Source: Candidatus Gemmiger excrementigallinarum (lineage in GTDB: Bacteria > Bacillota > Clostridia > Oscillospirales > Ruminococcaceae). Taken from it: a DNA stretch of 64,000 nucleotides. The notes under the pieces are model-generated. The model worked only from the letters and a program-made list of their open reading frames with translations. It was not told the DNA's origin and made no database searches. The stretch is from the NCBI GenBank assembly GCA_019116445.1, contig DXBP01000029.1, positions 62,001-126,000 on the forward strand, given 5' to 3'. A program made the translations under genes and the position numbers. Shown here one piece after another: positions 6,841-14,770 of this stretch (position 1 is the first letter of the stretch; every line of letters starts with the position of its first letter).

Positions 6841-9048
6841 TTACGGACGGGCTACCTCATTGAGGCGGGCGTTGATGGCCAGCAGTTTTTCCTTGGTCAG
6901 CTTCTTTTCGCCCAGGGTGCCCACCAGACCGGACAGGCGCAGCACCGTGAAGCCGCCGATCATCTTGGCCATATCCTCGCTGGGCTCACCGTTGCCGCCC
7001 ATGCCCACCGAAGCCAGCAGGTCCAGGATGATCTGCTTGCCCGCGGGGACTTTCATGATCTCGCTGATGAAATCATTGAGGGAGAAATAGCCCTCTTTCT
7101 CGGTAACGTCGAACCAGTTGAGGATGGCGCCGCGCTCTTTCAGGCGGTAGCTGTCATCGGGGGTATCCACATGGCAGATGGTGCCGCTGTCACGGCAGGT
7201 TCCGGCCACGGCTTCCAGCCGGGTCACACCCTGGTTGGGCACCGTAAAGCGGAAGAAGTGGTCCTCGGCCCGCTGCACGCCCAGGGAAACACCGTTGGCG
7301 AACAGTTCCACCTCGGGCTGGTTGGAGTAGACGGTGACCTTGACGGTATCGCCGGTGTGGTTCACGAAGCGCTTGCCGCACAGGTGCACGAAGGGGTCAT
7401 CGGACAGCCATGCCTTGTAGGCGTAGAAGGCATCCTTCTTGTACTTGCGGTCGATGGTGACCAGGCCCTTGTGGTTCTGGCCGTTCTCGCCGCCCTCGTT
7501 GCGGGCGTCGGCGCCGAAGTCGAACATATTCCACACATGGGTGGCCCAGATGTAGGGGCGGGTGAACAGCTGCTTGATGAGTTCTTCGTGGTAGTAGGCC
7601 TGGTATTCCTCGGTGTAGTCGCCCTGCTGGGGGGTATCGGAATGCCAGTTCAGCGCCTCGCAGCCGTACTCGCTGCAGCCGATGGGCAGCGTGGGATGCT
7701 GGGCATGGAACTTATCGAACCAGGGGCCGTTCATATCGGTGTTGCCGCCGTACCAGCCGAAGTAATGGTTGTAGGAGATGGCGTCGGGAATCTCCAGATA
7801 GGGGCTGTCGGTGGGGCACATGCTGACCACCGCCATGACCGTGGGACGGGTGGGGTCCATGGTGTGGCAGAGGTCGTTGAGTTCGTGGTGGTTCTCCAGC
7901 AGGTCGGGGTCCTTGTCACCCTTCATGGTGATCTCGTTGCTCAGGCCCCAGACCACGATGGAGGCGTGGTGATGGTTCTGGACGATGAGTTCCCGCATCT
8001 GGGTGAGGGTGTTCTCCCGCCCGGTGGGCATGTGCTGGGAGATGTAGGGGATCTCGGCCCAGACCACCATGCCGTGCTCATCGCACAGGTCGTAGAAGAA
8101 CTGGTCGTGCTGGTAGTGGGCCAGACGGATGGTGTTGGCGCCCACCTCGCAGATCAGGTCCATATCCCGGATGTGATCCTCTTTGGTGATGGCGTTGCCC
8201 TTCTGCCAGCTGTCCTGATGGCGGGACACGCCGTGCAGCGGATAGCTTTCGCCGTTGAGGAAGAAGCCCTTGTCGGGGTCGATCTTGTAGCTGCGGAAGC
8301 CGAAGCGGCGGCTGACGGTGTCCAGCACGGTGCCGTCCCGCAGCAGTTCGGCGGTGAGGGTGTAGAGGTAGGGATCCTTGCGGCCCTGCCACAGGCGCAC
8401 CTGCTCCACCTGCAGTTCCGTCTTGTCGGCGGCGGTGGTGGTTTCGGCCACCGTCTGGCCCGCGGCGTCACGGATGGTGTAGCGCACGGAGGTGCCTTCG
8501 GTGGGGCCGGCCAGCCAGCGCTCCACCGTCACCTTGCCGCTGACATCGGGGGTCAGGTGCAGGCCGCAGCCGCCGTAATAGGAAAGCTCAAAGTGGGTGG
8601 CGGGCACGCAGACGATGTTCACATCGCGGTAGAGGCCGCCGTAGAAGGTGAAGTCCGCCATCTGGGGGTAAACGCGGTCGTTGGGGGCGTTATCCACCGT
8701 GATGACCAGCAGGTTTTCGTCCTGCAGGGCGTCGGTGAGTTCCACCCGCCAGGTGGAGTAGCCGCCGTCGTGGTGGGCCAGCTTCTGGCCGTTCAGGTAG
8801 ACATCCGCCGAGGAGTTGGCACCGTTGATCTCCAGGAAGCAGGCTTCGGCTTCGGGCAGGTCGGCGCGGGCAAGTTTCTGCACATAGACGCCGGTGCCGC
8901 GCCAGTAGTCGTTGCCGCCGTCCTGGCCGTCGATGTTGTTCCAGCTGTGGGGCAGGTTGACGATGTCCCAATCGGCGGGGAAGGTTTCGGGCAGGGCCGC
9001 GCCCTTGCGGAAAGCCCATCTATGGTTGATGTTGACGATGGTTCGCAT
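6841..9048 (-). CDS. Glycoside hydrolase family 2 protein (beta-galactosidase/beta-glucuronidase type)
   Basis: A retaining exo-glycosidase of 735 aa without a signal peptide, so probably cytoplasmic. Visible GH2 architecture: N-terminal jelly-roll sugar-binding domain (WDIVNLPHSWNN, YWRGTGVY, FYGGLYRDV), an immunoglobulin-like domain, and a TIM barrel from about residue 270. The acid/base Glu is in WGLSNEI (about residue 370) and the nucleophile Glu in GCSEYGCE (about residue 461). A short C-terminal extension (about 640-735) is rich in charged residues. AAGGAGG precedes the ATG. It sits 20 bases downstream of a truncated GPH sugar symporter; the intact pair would form an uptake-and-hydrolysis operon. 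Substrate is unknown. Confidence 0.93.
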   Translation of the reverse strand: MRTIVNINHRWAFRKGAALPETFPADWDIVNLPHSWNNIDGQDGGNDYWRGTGVYVQKLARADLPEAEACFLEINGANSSADVYLNGQKLAHHDGGYSTWRVELTDALQDENLLVITVDNAPNDRVYPQMADFTFYGGLYRDVNIVCVPATHFELSYYGGCGLHLTPDVSGKVTVERWLAGPTEGTSVRYTIRDAAGQTVAETTTAADKTELQVEQVRLWQGRKDPYLYTLTAELLRDGTVLDTVSRRFGFRSYKIDPDKGFFLNGESYPLHGVSRHQDSWQKGNAITKEDHIRDMDLICEVGANTIRLAHYQHDQFFYDLCDEHGMVVWAEIPYISQHMPTGRENTLTQMRELIVQNHHHASIVVWGLSNEITMKGDKDPDLLENHHELNDLCHTMDPTRPTVMAVVSMCPTDSPYLEIPDAISYNHYFGWYGGNTDMNGPWFDKFHAQHPTLPIGCSEYGCEALNWHSDTPQQGDYTEEYQAYYHEELIKQLFTRPYIWATHVWNMFDFGADARNEGGENGQNHKGLVTIDRKYKKDAFYAYKAWLSDDPFVHLCGKRFVNHTGDTVKVTVYSNQPEVELFANGVSLGVQRAEDHFFRFTVPNQGVTRLEAVAGTCRDSGTICHVDTPDDSYRLKERGAILNWFDVTEKEGYFSLNDFISEIMKVPAGKQIILDLLASVGMGGNGEPSEDMAKMIGGFTVLRLSGLVGTLGEKKLTKEKLLAINARLNEVARP

Positions 9049-9067
9049 AGAAAAACCTCCTTGTGGA

Positions 9068-9430
9068 TTATGCTTCGGAAGCGTGCTTTTTCTTCAGGGC
9101 GATGACGTTTTCGTCCACCTGCTTTTTATGCAGCGGGTACCAGAACCACAGGATCGCGGCCAGCAGTGCAAAGCCGAGAGCCGGCACCAGCACCGAGATG
9201 TTGAACAGGCCCTGCTGCACCACGGGGTCGGTGCGGGTGGCGGCGGAGTAGCCGATGAGTTCCAGCAGCAGGCCGGTCAGACCGGCGGAAGCCGCCTGGC
9301 CCAGCTTGCGGGCGAAGGAGTACAGCGCATAGACGGTGCCGTCCTCCCGGCGTCCGGTTTTGAGTTCGGAGTAGTCGATGACGTCGGTGATGAGCGCCCA
9401 GCACACCATGGAGAATACGCCCAGGCCCAG
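9068..9430 (-). pseudogene. Truncated GPH-family sugar:cation symporter (C-terminal fragment)
   Basis: About 120 codons ending in a normal TAA just upstream of the GH2 start. The sequence (GLGVFSMVCWALITDVIDY, ELKTGRREDGTVYALY, FARKLGQAASAGLTG) is the conserved last third of melibiose-carrier-like GPH symporters, which normally have about 450 residues. Homology stops near 9430; the upstream bases on this strand instead encode, on the opposite strand, an AraC DNA-binding domain. The first eight or so helices and any start codon of its own are missing, so the fragment should be non-functional. Confidence 0.8.
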
Positions 9431-9725
9431 CCAGCACCTGGCCGAGCCCCTGAGCCTGCGCACGGTGGCGGCGGCCCTGGGGTGCAATGCCAGCTATTTT
9501 TCCGCCCGGTTCAAAAAGGAAACGGGCCAGACCCTGAGCGAATTCATTTTGCAGGAACGGATGCGGCTGGCCGCCGACCTGCTGCTGAACACCCGGCTTC
9601 AGGTGCAGACGGTGGCCCAGTACTGCGGATTTCTGGACGTGAATTATTTTTCCCGCAGTTTCCGGCAGACCACCGGCTGCAGCCCCAGCGAGTACCGCAA
9701 AACCAGCCACGCCCTGCAGGTATGA
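9431..9725 (+). pseudogene. Truncated AraC-family regulator (DNA-binding domain only)
   Basis: From about 9431 the plus strand encodes QHLAEPLSLRTVAAALGCN, NASYFSARFKKETGQTLSEF, and the second helix-turn-helix VAQYCGFLDVNYFSRSFRQT with the family end GCSPSEYRK. This is a complete two-HTH AraC/XylS domain (about 98 residues) without the N-terminal sensor domain. The nearest in-frame ATG (9378) would be inside the neighbouring symporter fragment. Its usual role would be sensing sugar and activating the divergent symporter-GH2 operon. It ends normally with TGA at 9723-9725. Confidence 0.75.
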
Positions 9726-9771
9726 ACCGCCGGGCCGCCCGCGGCGAAAAAATGGCCGGGCACAAACAAAT

Positions 9772-9802
9772 CACGCGCGGGAGCCATGGGCTCCCGCGCG
9801 TG
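9772..9802. terminator. Inverted repeat between the AraC fragment and the metal regulator
   Basis: CACGCGCGGGAGCC / GGCTCCCGCGCGTG with a 3-base loop lies between two converging genes. Neither side has a long T-run, so it is a plausible but weak bidirectional terminator. Confidence 0.55.
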
Positions 9803-9812
9803 GGCTGTATGG

Positions 9813-10190
9813 TTAGTTGTGGTTTGTTTCCCGCTGGGCAAAGGCGATCATCTTGCTGTAGGTTTCCTCGCTGAGGTCATGCTCGATCTTGCAGGCATCA
9901 TGGGAGGCCACCTCCGGGTCCACCCCCAGGGCCACAAAAAATTGCGTCAGGTTGCGGTGCCGGTCATAGATGCGCCGGGCAATGGCCATGCCCGGTTCCT
10001 CCAGGTGGATGTAGCCGTCGCCGTCCACCGAGATATAGCCGTTCTCCCGCAGGTTTTTCATGGCCACGCTGACGCTGGGCTTGGAAAATCCCATGGCCAC
10101 TGCAATGTCGATGGAGCGCACCGAGCCTTTCTGCTCCTGCAGCATCAGGATCTTTTCCAGATAATCTTCCGCCGATTCATGAATATTCAT
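9813..10190 (-). CDS. DtxR/MntR-family metal-dependent transcriptional regulator
   Basis: A 125-aa protein starting at the ATG at 10190 (AAAGGGGG upstream). It has the family N-terminal winged helix (ESAEDYLEKILMLQEQKGSVRSIDIA, GFSKPSVSVAMKNLRENGYI) and the dimerisation/metal domain (GMAIARRIYDRHRNLTQFFVALGV, ACKIEHDLSEET) with the Glu/His ligands typical of MntR-like members; there is no SH3-like third domain. It is therefore a short MntR/TroR-type repressor sensing Fe2+ or Mn2+. It lies directly downstream of the feo operon on the same strand but has its own promoter with a palindrome at the start site, so autoregulation and control of iron genes are likely. Confidence 0.9.
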   Translation of the reverse strand: MNIHESAEDYLEKILMLQEQKGSVRSIDIAVAMGFSKPSVSVAMKNLRENGYISVDGDGYIHLEEPGMAIARRIYDRHRNLTQFFVALGVDPEVASHDACKIEHDLSEETYSKMIAFAQRETNHN

Positions 10191-10203
10191 CGGTACGGCC
10201 CCC

Positions 10204-10253
10204 TTTCGGTACGGTATGTACCTTACTATACCACGCGGGCCGTTTTTTTGCAA
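10204..10253 (-). promoter_or_regulatory. Promoter and operator of the DtxR/MntR-type regulator
   Basis: Minus strand: TTGCAA (10248-10253), 17-base spacer, TATAGT (10225-10230). Immediately downstream is the inverted repeat GGTAC-GGTAT-GTACC (10208-10222), positioned to block initiation. The plus-strand string TTTCGGTACGGTATG (10204-10218) recurs exactly at the suf promoter (32045-32059). Confidence 0.75.
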
Positions 10254-10256
10254 CCA

Positions 10257-10286
10257 AAAGCGGGGCGCCTGACGGCGCCCCGCTTT
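10257..10286 (-). terminator. Terminator of the feo operon
   Basis: AAAGCGGGGCGCC / GGCGCCCCGCTTT with a 3- to 4-base loop; on the minus strand it is followed by TTTTGG. It immediately abuts the -35 box of the downstream regulator gene. Confidence 0.85.
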
Positions 10287-10289
10287 ACT

Positions 10290-10505
10290 TTACGAATGGG
10301 ATTCGGGATGGCAGTGGCCGCTGCAGCCGCCGCAGCCGCCGGAACAGCTGCCCCCGCAGGAGCATCCGCCGGAACAACCGCCGCAGCCGCTGCAGGCACC
10401 GCCGGACTTATGGCTGCGCCACAGCAGCCAGCCGGTACCGCCAAACACCACCGCCGCCCCGATGAGGGTGGGCAGATTGAAATTCACAGCCAGAAATTCC
10501 AGCAT
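10290..10505 (-). CDS. FeoB-associated Cys-rich membrane mini-protein
   Basis: The 71-aa protein has an N-terminal transmembrane helix (LPTLIGAAVVFGGTGWLLW) followed by a tail made almost only of Cys, Gly and Ser, with nine cysteines in about 29 residues, and ends HCHPESHS. This layout matches the small FeoB-associated Cys-rich membrane proteins found after feoB in Firmicutes. It probably assists ferrous-iron handling at the membrane, but the mechanism is not established. It follows feoB by 28 bases, with AAAGGAG ahead of its ATG, and is the last gene before the feo terminator. Confidence 0.85.
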   Translation of the reverse strand: MLEFLAVNFNLPTLIGAAVVFGGTGWLLWRSHKSGGACSGCGGCSGGCSCGGSCSGGCGGCSGHCHPESHS

Positions 10506-10533
10506 GGCAGAGTTCTCCTTTCCGCAGAGGAAG

Positions 10534-12720
10534 TTATCGCGAGGCTGCGGGCCGACGGGCAGCCAGCGTCACTTCCTGTTCTTTCTCGTACCGGTTGGGG
10601 CGCACCAGCAGCCAGACCGCCAGCGCCACCAGGGCCACCGCCACGAGGGTGAAGAAGTTGAAGCCCACTTCCCCGGTGGCAAGGCCGCCCAGCTGGTAGA
10701 CCACCAGGGAGGTGCAGTAAGCCAGCAGGCACATATAGCCGATGGCGATGGCCGTCCACTTGGGGTTGTTCATCTCCCGCTTGATGGCACCCATAGCCGC
10801 GAAGCAGGGGGCGCACAGCAGGTTGAAGATCATGAAGCTGTAGGCCGACAGCGCCGTAAAGTTGGCGGCGATGGTGCCCCAGATCTCGTCGCCGTTCTCG
10901 GACACTTCGCCCGCAAAGCCGAAGAGCACCGCAAAGGTGGCGACGACGTTCTCTTTGGCGATCAGGCCGGTGACGGTGGCTACGGTCGAGCGCCAGTCCC
11001 CAAAGCCGAGCGGCGCAAACACAAAGCTGACCGCGCCGCCGATGGACGCCAGCAGGCTGGTGTTGTTATCCTCAACCATGCCAAACGCGCCGTCGGTAAA
11101 GCCGAAGCCCTGCAAAAACCACAGCACGATGGTGGACGCCAAAATCACGGTGCCCGCCCGCTTGATGAAGGACCAGCCGCGCTCCCACGTGGCGCGCAGC
11201 ACGTTGCCCCACGCCGGGATATGGTAGGCGGGCAGCTCCATGACGAAGGGTGCCGGGTCCCCGGCAAAGAGTTTGGTTTTCTTGAGCATGATGCCCGACA
11301 CGATGATGGCCGCCATGCCGATGAAATAGGCCGAGGTCGCCACCAGGCCGGACCCGCCGAACAGCGCGCCCGCAAACAGGCCGATGATGGGCATTTTGGC
11401 GCTGCAGGGGATAAAACAGGTGGTCATGATGGTCATGCGGCGGTCGCGCTCATTCTCAATGGTGCGCGACGCCATGACGCCGGGCACGCCGCAGCCGGTG
11501 CCCACCAGCATGGGGATAAAGCTCTTGCCCGAAAGCCCGAACCGGCGGAAGATGCGGTCCATGATAAAGGCGACACGGGCCATATAGCCCACATCCTCCA
11601 GCAGAGAGAGCATGAGGAAGAGCACCAGCATCTGGGGCACAAAGCCCAGCACGGCGCCCACACCGGCCACGATGCCGTCCACGATCAAGCCCTGGAGCCA
11701 GGGGGCGCAGCCCACCGACTCCAGAAAGCCGGTGATGGCCGGGGGTACCACTTCCCCAAAGAGCACATCGTTGGTCCAGTCGGTGGCCATCGTGCCGAAG
11801 GAGAACCCGGTGCTGCCCATGGCGATGGTGTAGATCAGCGCCATGACCACCGCAAAGATCGGCAGCGCCAAAATGCGGTTGGTCACGATGCGGTCGATCT
11901 TGTCGGAGGTGGTCATATGCTCGGTGCGGGCCTTTTTCTGCACCGCGCGGCCCACCACCGTGTTGATGTAGGCGTAGCGCTGGTTGGTGATGATGCTCTC
12001 GGCATCGTCGTCCATCTCTTTTTCGCAGTCGGTGATATGCAGGTCCAGGTGCTTGAGCAGCGCCGGGTCCAGACCCAGTTCCGCCTGGACTTTGTCGTCG
12101 CGCTCAAACAGCTTGACTGCGTACCACCGCAGGAAGCGGTCGTCCACCTTACCCTGGATGGATTCCTCGATATGGGCGATGGCATGCTCGACGCTGCCGG
12201 TGAACACATGGGGCAGCTCCCCGGCCTTGTGGTTCCGGGCGGCGTTCACCGCCAGTTCCGCCGCCTGGCGGCTGCCCTCGCCCTTCAGCGCGCTGATGGC
12301 CACAGCCTCGCAGCCCAGCTCTTTGCTCAGCCGTTTGAGGTCGATGGTGTCGCCGTTTTTGCGCACCAGGTCGATCATGTTGACGGCCATCACCACCGGG
12401 AGGCCCAGTTCAATGAGCTGGGTGGTCAGGTAGAGATTGCGCTCGATGTTGGTGCCGTCGATGATGTTCAGGATGGCGTCGGGCTTTTCCCCCACCAGGT
12501 AGCCGCGGGCCACCACTTCCTCCAATGTGTAGGGGGACAGCGAGTAGATGCCCGGCAGGTCCTGGATGACCACATCCTCGTGGCCTTTGAGTCTGCCTTC
12601 CTTCTTTTCCACCGTGACGCCGGGCCAGTTGCCCACGTACTGGTTGGAGCCGGTCAGATCGTTGAACAGCGTGGTTTTGCCGCAGTTCGGGTTGCCGGCC
12701 AGTGCGATTTTGATTGCCAT
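10534..12720 (-). CDS. feoB: Ferrous iron transporter FeoB
   Basis: FeoB imports Fe2+ across the cytoplasmic membrane with a GTP-regulated N-terminal domain. From the ATG at 12720 (AAAGGGG upstream) it has 728 residues. GTPase motifs: GNPNCGKTTLFN (G1), GVTVEKKEG (G2 region), DLPGIY (G3), NMIDL (G4). The membrane part has Gate motifs, GTGCGVPGVMASRT and CFIPCSAKMPIIGLFAG, each with conserved cysteines. A start 12 codons further upstream is possible but lacks a ribosome site. The operon order is feoA-feoA-feoB-Cys-rich protein. Confidence 0.97.
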   Translation of the reverse strand: MAIKIALAGNPNCGKTTLFNDLTGSNQYVGNWPGVTVEKKEGRLKGHEDVVIQDLPGIYSLSPYTLEEVVARGYLVGEKPDAILNIIDGTNIERNLYLTTQLIELGLPVVMAVNMIDLVRKNGDTIDLKRLSKELGCEAVAISALKGEGSRQAAELAVNAARNHKAGELPHVFTGSVEHAIAHIEESIQGKVDDRFLRWYAVKLFERDDKVQAELGLDPALLKHLDLHITDCEKEMDDDAESIITNQRYAYINTVVGRAVQKKARTEHMTTSDKIDRIVTNRILALPIFAVVMALIYTIAMGSTGFSFGTMATDWTNDVLFGEVVPPAITGFLESVGCAPWLQGLIVDGIVAGVGAVLGFVPQMLVLFLMLSLLEDVGYMARVAFIMDRIFRRFGLSGKSFIPMLVGTGCGVPGVMASRTIENERDRRMTIMTTCFIPCSAKMPIIGLFAGALFGGSGLVATSAYFIGMAAIIVSGIMLKKTKLFAGDPAPFVMELPAYHIPAWGNVLRATWERGWSFIKRAGTVILASTIVLWFLQGFGFTDGAFGMVEDNNTSLLASIGGAVSFVFAPLGFGDWRSTVATVTGLIAKENVVATFAVLFGFAGEVSENGDEIWGTIAANFTALSAYSFMIFNLLCAPCFAAMGAIKREMNNPKWTAIAIGYMCLLAYCTSLVVYQLGGLATGEVGFNFFTLVAVALVALAVWLLVRPNRYEKEQEVTLAARRPAASR

Positions 12721-12764
12721 AGATTCCAATACCCCTTTCTGTATGCCTGGGTGCAAGCGCCCGC

Positions 12765-12986
12765 TTATTCTACCTCCACCATGGCGGCGTCCGCCTTGCG
12801 GATGCTCAGCTCATAGCCCCGTACCGTCAGTTCCAGAGGGTCGCCCAGCGGCGCCACCTTGCGCAGATATACCTCGGTACCTTTGGTCAGGCCCATATCC
12901 ATGATGCGCCGCCGCACGGGCCCTTCCCCGTGCAGCCGGACCACCGTGGCGGTCTGGCCTACGTTCAGCTCTTTCAAGGTTTTCAT
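12765..12986 (-). CDS. feoA: FeoA-domain protein (second copy)
   Basis: A 73-aa SH3-like FeoA protein: MKTLKELNVGQTATVVRLHG, RRRIMDMGLTKGTEVYLRKVAPLGDP, YELSIRKADAAMV. The ATG at 12986 follows GGGGAGGTAA. FeoA proteins are small cytoplasmic partners that modulate FeoB. Here the copy is 44 bases upstream of feoB. It is the more canonical of the two, with the MGLTKG...R...PLGDP pattern. Confidence 0.93.
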   Translation of the reverse strand: MKTLKELNVGQTATVVRLHGEGPVRRRIMDMGLTKGTEVYLRKVAPLGDPLELTVRGYELSIRKADAAMVEVE

Positions 12987-13044
12987 ACAGTTACCTCCCC
13001 ATATATTGCCATCACGGGACGCTGCGTCCCGGATCGTCTTTGCC

Positions 13045-13257
13045 TCAGGCCACCAGAATACGACGGGCCAGGGTCTGATCCAGTGCAATGCGGCTTTCTT
13101 TCACCTGCAGGATCAGGTTACCGCCCAGCACATTCACCACCGTGATGCTCTCACCCACCACAAACCCCAGTTCCGCCAGGTGCTGGCGTACCTCGTCCTT
13201 GCCTGTAATCTTGCGGATGGTCAGGGTATCCCCCGGTTTTGCCATCGTCAACGGCAT
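13045..13257 (-). CDS. feoA: FeoA-domain protein (first copy)
   Basis: A 70-aa FeoA-like protein (MPLTMAKPGDTLTIRKITG, HLAELGFVVGESITVVNVLGGN, VKESRIALDQTLARRILV) starting at the ATG at 13257 after AAAGGAG. It is the promoter-proximal gene of the feo operon. Double feoA arrangements are common in Firmicutes. The sequence diverges clearly from the next gene, so it is an old paralogue rather than a recent duplication. Confidence 0.92.
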   Translation of the reverse strand: MPLTMAKPGDTLTIRKITGKDEVRQHLAELGFVVGESITVVNVLGGNLILQVKESRIALDQTLARRILVA

Positions 13258-13488
13258 CGTGTTTCGCTCCTTTCCGGCGGCCCGTGTGTTAGTTCTATCT
13301 AACCATCGGGCCAAAAGCAGGCGCCGCGGGCAGGCGGCGCTTTCTGTCGCAGAAGTCAGTTTGGCTAATTTCAATTCCCGATAAAACCGTACCGCTTGGG
13401 GAGAGATCCGCGCGGTACGGTTATCCTTGGGAAATAGCAGGGGCAAGCCCTGTGTCTGGTTTATAGGTTAGCGTTAGCTAACACCGAT
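13258..13488 (-). promoter_or_regulatory. feo operon leader with operator-like palindromes and a hairpin
   Basis: The transcribed leader is about 220 bases. At the start site lies GTTAGCTAAC (13473-13482), preceded by a further GGTTAG: a DtxR/IdeR-like palindrome. A second inverted repeat GTTAG-N6-CTAAC sits at 13288-13303, about 30 bases from the feoA ATG. Between them AACCGTACCGC / GCGGTACGGTT (13385-13423) forms a long hairpin followed on the minus strand by TTTTAT, a possible attenuator. Its arm contains CGGTACGGT, also seen at the mntR-like and suf promoters. Confidence 0.55.
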
Positions 13489-13517
13489 ACTATAGCACGG
13501 GCGTTCCCGTTTGTCAA
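13489..13517 (-). promoter_or_regulatory. Sigma-A promoter of the feo operon
   Basis: Minus strand: perfect TTGACA (13512-13517), 17-base spacer, TATAGT (13489-13494). A strong promoter with the palindrome GTTAGCTAAC covering the start site. Confidence 0.88.
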
Positions 13518-13542
13518 CGGGGTTTGTGAAAAAAATTACAAC

Positions 13543-13566
13543 AAAAAAGAGAGGGGATCTCTCCCC
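13543..13566 (-). terminator. Terminator of rubrerythrin
   Basis: Minus strand: GAGAGATCCCCTCTC hairpin followed by TTTTTTG, 17 bases after the rbr stop and just before the feo -35 box. Confidence 0.7.
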
Positions 13567-13582
13567 CCTCCCGGCTGACAAA

Positions 13583-14125
13583 TCAGTAGTTGCTGCTCTT
13601 CAGCTCGAAGTAGGCCTGCGGGTGAGCGCACACCGGGCACTTGACCGGGGCGTGCTGGCCGATATAGACGTAACCGCAGTTACGGCACTGCCAGACCTGC
13701 TCGGTTTCACGGGCAAAGACCTTGCCGGCCTCGATGTTGGCGGCCAGGGCCTTGTAGCGCTCCTCGTGCTCCTTCTCGATGGTGGCGACCATGGTGAACA
13801 GCGCGGCGATATCGTCGAACCCTTCCTCCTTGGCTTCGGCGGCCATGCGGGGATACATGGAGGTGTGCTCCTCGTTCTCACCGGCGGCGGCCATCTTGAG
13901 GCAGGTCAGGGTATCGGGGATCTGGCCGCCTTCCATCAGGAGCTTGAACCAGATCTTGGCGTGCTCCTTCTCGTTGTTGGCGGTGTCGTTGAAGATGGAA
14001 GAGATCTGCTCATATCCTTCCTTCTTCGCCTTGGAAGCAAAGTAGGTGTACTTGTTGCGGGCCTGGCTTTCACCGGCGAATGCTTCCCACAAATTCTTCT
14101 CGGTCTTGCTGCCTTTGAGTTCCAT
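13583..14125 (-). CDS. rbr: Rubrerythrin
   Basis: Rubrerythrin reduces hydrogen peroxide in the cytoplasm of anaerobes. The 180-aa product has the diiron four-helix bundle (AFAGESQARNKYTYFA, NNEKEHAK, ENEEH, IEKEHEERY) supplying the Glu/His ligands, and a C-terminal rubredoxin-like domain with two CxxC pairs (CRNCGY, CPVCAHP) for an Fe(SCys)4 centre. It is monocistronic and divergent from the Fur/PerR-type gene. PerR-like boxes lie in the shared promoter region, as in many clostridial peroxide regulons. Confidence 0.96.
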   Translation of the reverse strand: MELKGSKTEKNLWEAFAGESQARNKYTYFASKAKKEGYEQISSIFNDTANNEKEHAKIWFKLLMEGGQIPDTLTCLKMAAAGENEEHTSMYPRMAAEAKEEGFDDIAALFTMVATIEKEHEERYKALAANIEAGKVFARETEQVWQCRNCGYVYIGQHAPVKCPVCAHPQAYFELKSSNY

Positions 14126-14187
14126 AACGCTTACCTCCGTATATAAAATCGTCCTGTTGTTTCAAGAACTTGTCTTGCTATGGCTTC

Positions 14188-14215
14188 ATTATATCATATA
14201 AATTTTATCTGTCAA
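14188..14215 (-). promoter_or_regulatory. Sigma-A promoter of rubrerythrin
   Basis: Minus strand: TTGACA (14210-14215), 16-base AT-rich spacer, TATAAT (14188-14193). The PerR-like box at 14225-14239 lies just upstream of the -35 box. Confidence 0.85.
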
Positions 14216-14224
14216 GCCCATTTT

Positions 14225-14308
14225 TAAGATTTATTCTTATTGTTTTGGGGATCCCCTGTTGACAAAAATCAAAAAATCGTGTATTCTATTTTTTAAGATA
14301 AAGTCTTA
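14225..14308. promoter_or_regulatory. Two PerR/Fur-like boxes between rbr and perR
   Basis: Box 1, TAAGATTTATTCTTA (14225-14239), and box 2, TAAGATAAAGTCTTA (14294-14308), are imperfect 7-1-7 inverted repeats of the Fur-superfamily kind. Box 2 lies right after the perR -10 (TATTCT, 14282-14287; TTGACA at 14259-14264, 17-base spacer), implying autorepression. Box 1 lies upstream of the rbr -35. Confidence 0.75.
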
Positions 14309-14328
14309 TTCAGGAAGGAGGCCCGCCC

Positions 14329-14703
14329 ATGACCCGCCAAAAAGCGCTGATCCTGGAGATCATGCGCCAACAGCGCCCGCAGCACCTGACGGCCGATGAC
14401 ATTTTCTGCCATGCACGCCAGCAGATGCCTCACATCGCCCGCGGCACCGTATATCGCAATCTCAAACTGATGGAGCGCGACGGAGAAATCGCCCATCTGG
14501 AAATGGCCGGTGGTCCGGACCGCTATGACTGCAACCCCGTTCCCCACGGACACCTTCTGTGTGACAGCTGTGGTGAACTCACCGACCTGCCGGTGGTGGG
14601 GCTGATCCGCGAAGTGGAAGCCGCCATCGGCACCGAAGTGCGCGGCTATACGCTGACGATCCACTATCTTTGCCCCAAGTGCCGCGCCCAACAGGCGCAG
14701 TGA
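14329..14703 (+). CDS. perR: Fur-family regulator, PerR-type
   Basis: A 124-aa Fur-superfamily repressor. The N-terminal winged helix (ALILEIMRQQRPQHLTADDIF, GTVYRNLKLMERDGEI) is followed by the metal-sensing part (PDRYDCNPVPHGHLLCDSCGEL, IHYLCPKC). CDSC and CPKC make the structural zinc site. Position next to rubrerythrin and the flanking TAAGA...TCTTA boxes support a peroxide sensor rather than an iron sensor, though the two classes cannot be separated by sequence alone. AGGAAGGAGG precedes the ATG. A strong terminator follows. Confidence 0.88.
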   Translation: MTRQKALILEIMRQQRPQHLTADDIFCHARQQMPHIARGTVYRNLKLMERDGEIAHLEMAGGPDRYDCNPVPHGHLLCDSCGELTDLPVVGLIREVEAAIGTEVRGYTLTIHYLCPKCRAQQAQ

Positions 14704-14718
14704 ACGCTGTTTTCAACA

Positions 14719-14752
14719 GAGCGCCCGGACCCGTGGTCCGGGCGCTTTTTTG
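14719..14752 (+). terminator. Terminator of perR
   Basis: AGCGCCCGGAC / GTCCGGGCGCT stem, 5-base loop, then TTTTTT. Confidence 0.93.
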
Positions 14753-14770
14753 CGGGCCGCCCGGCGCCGC

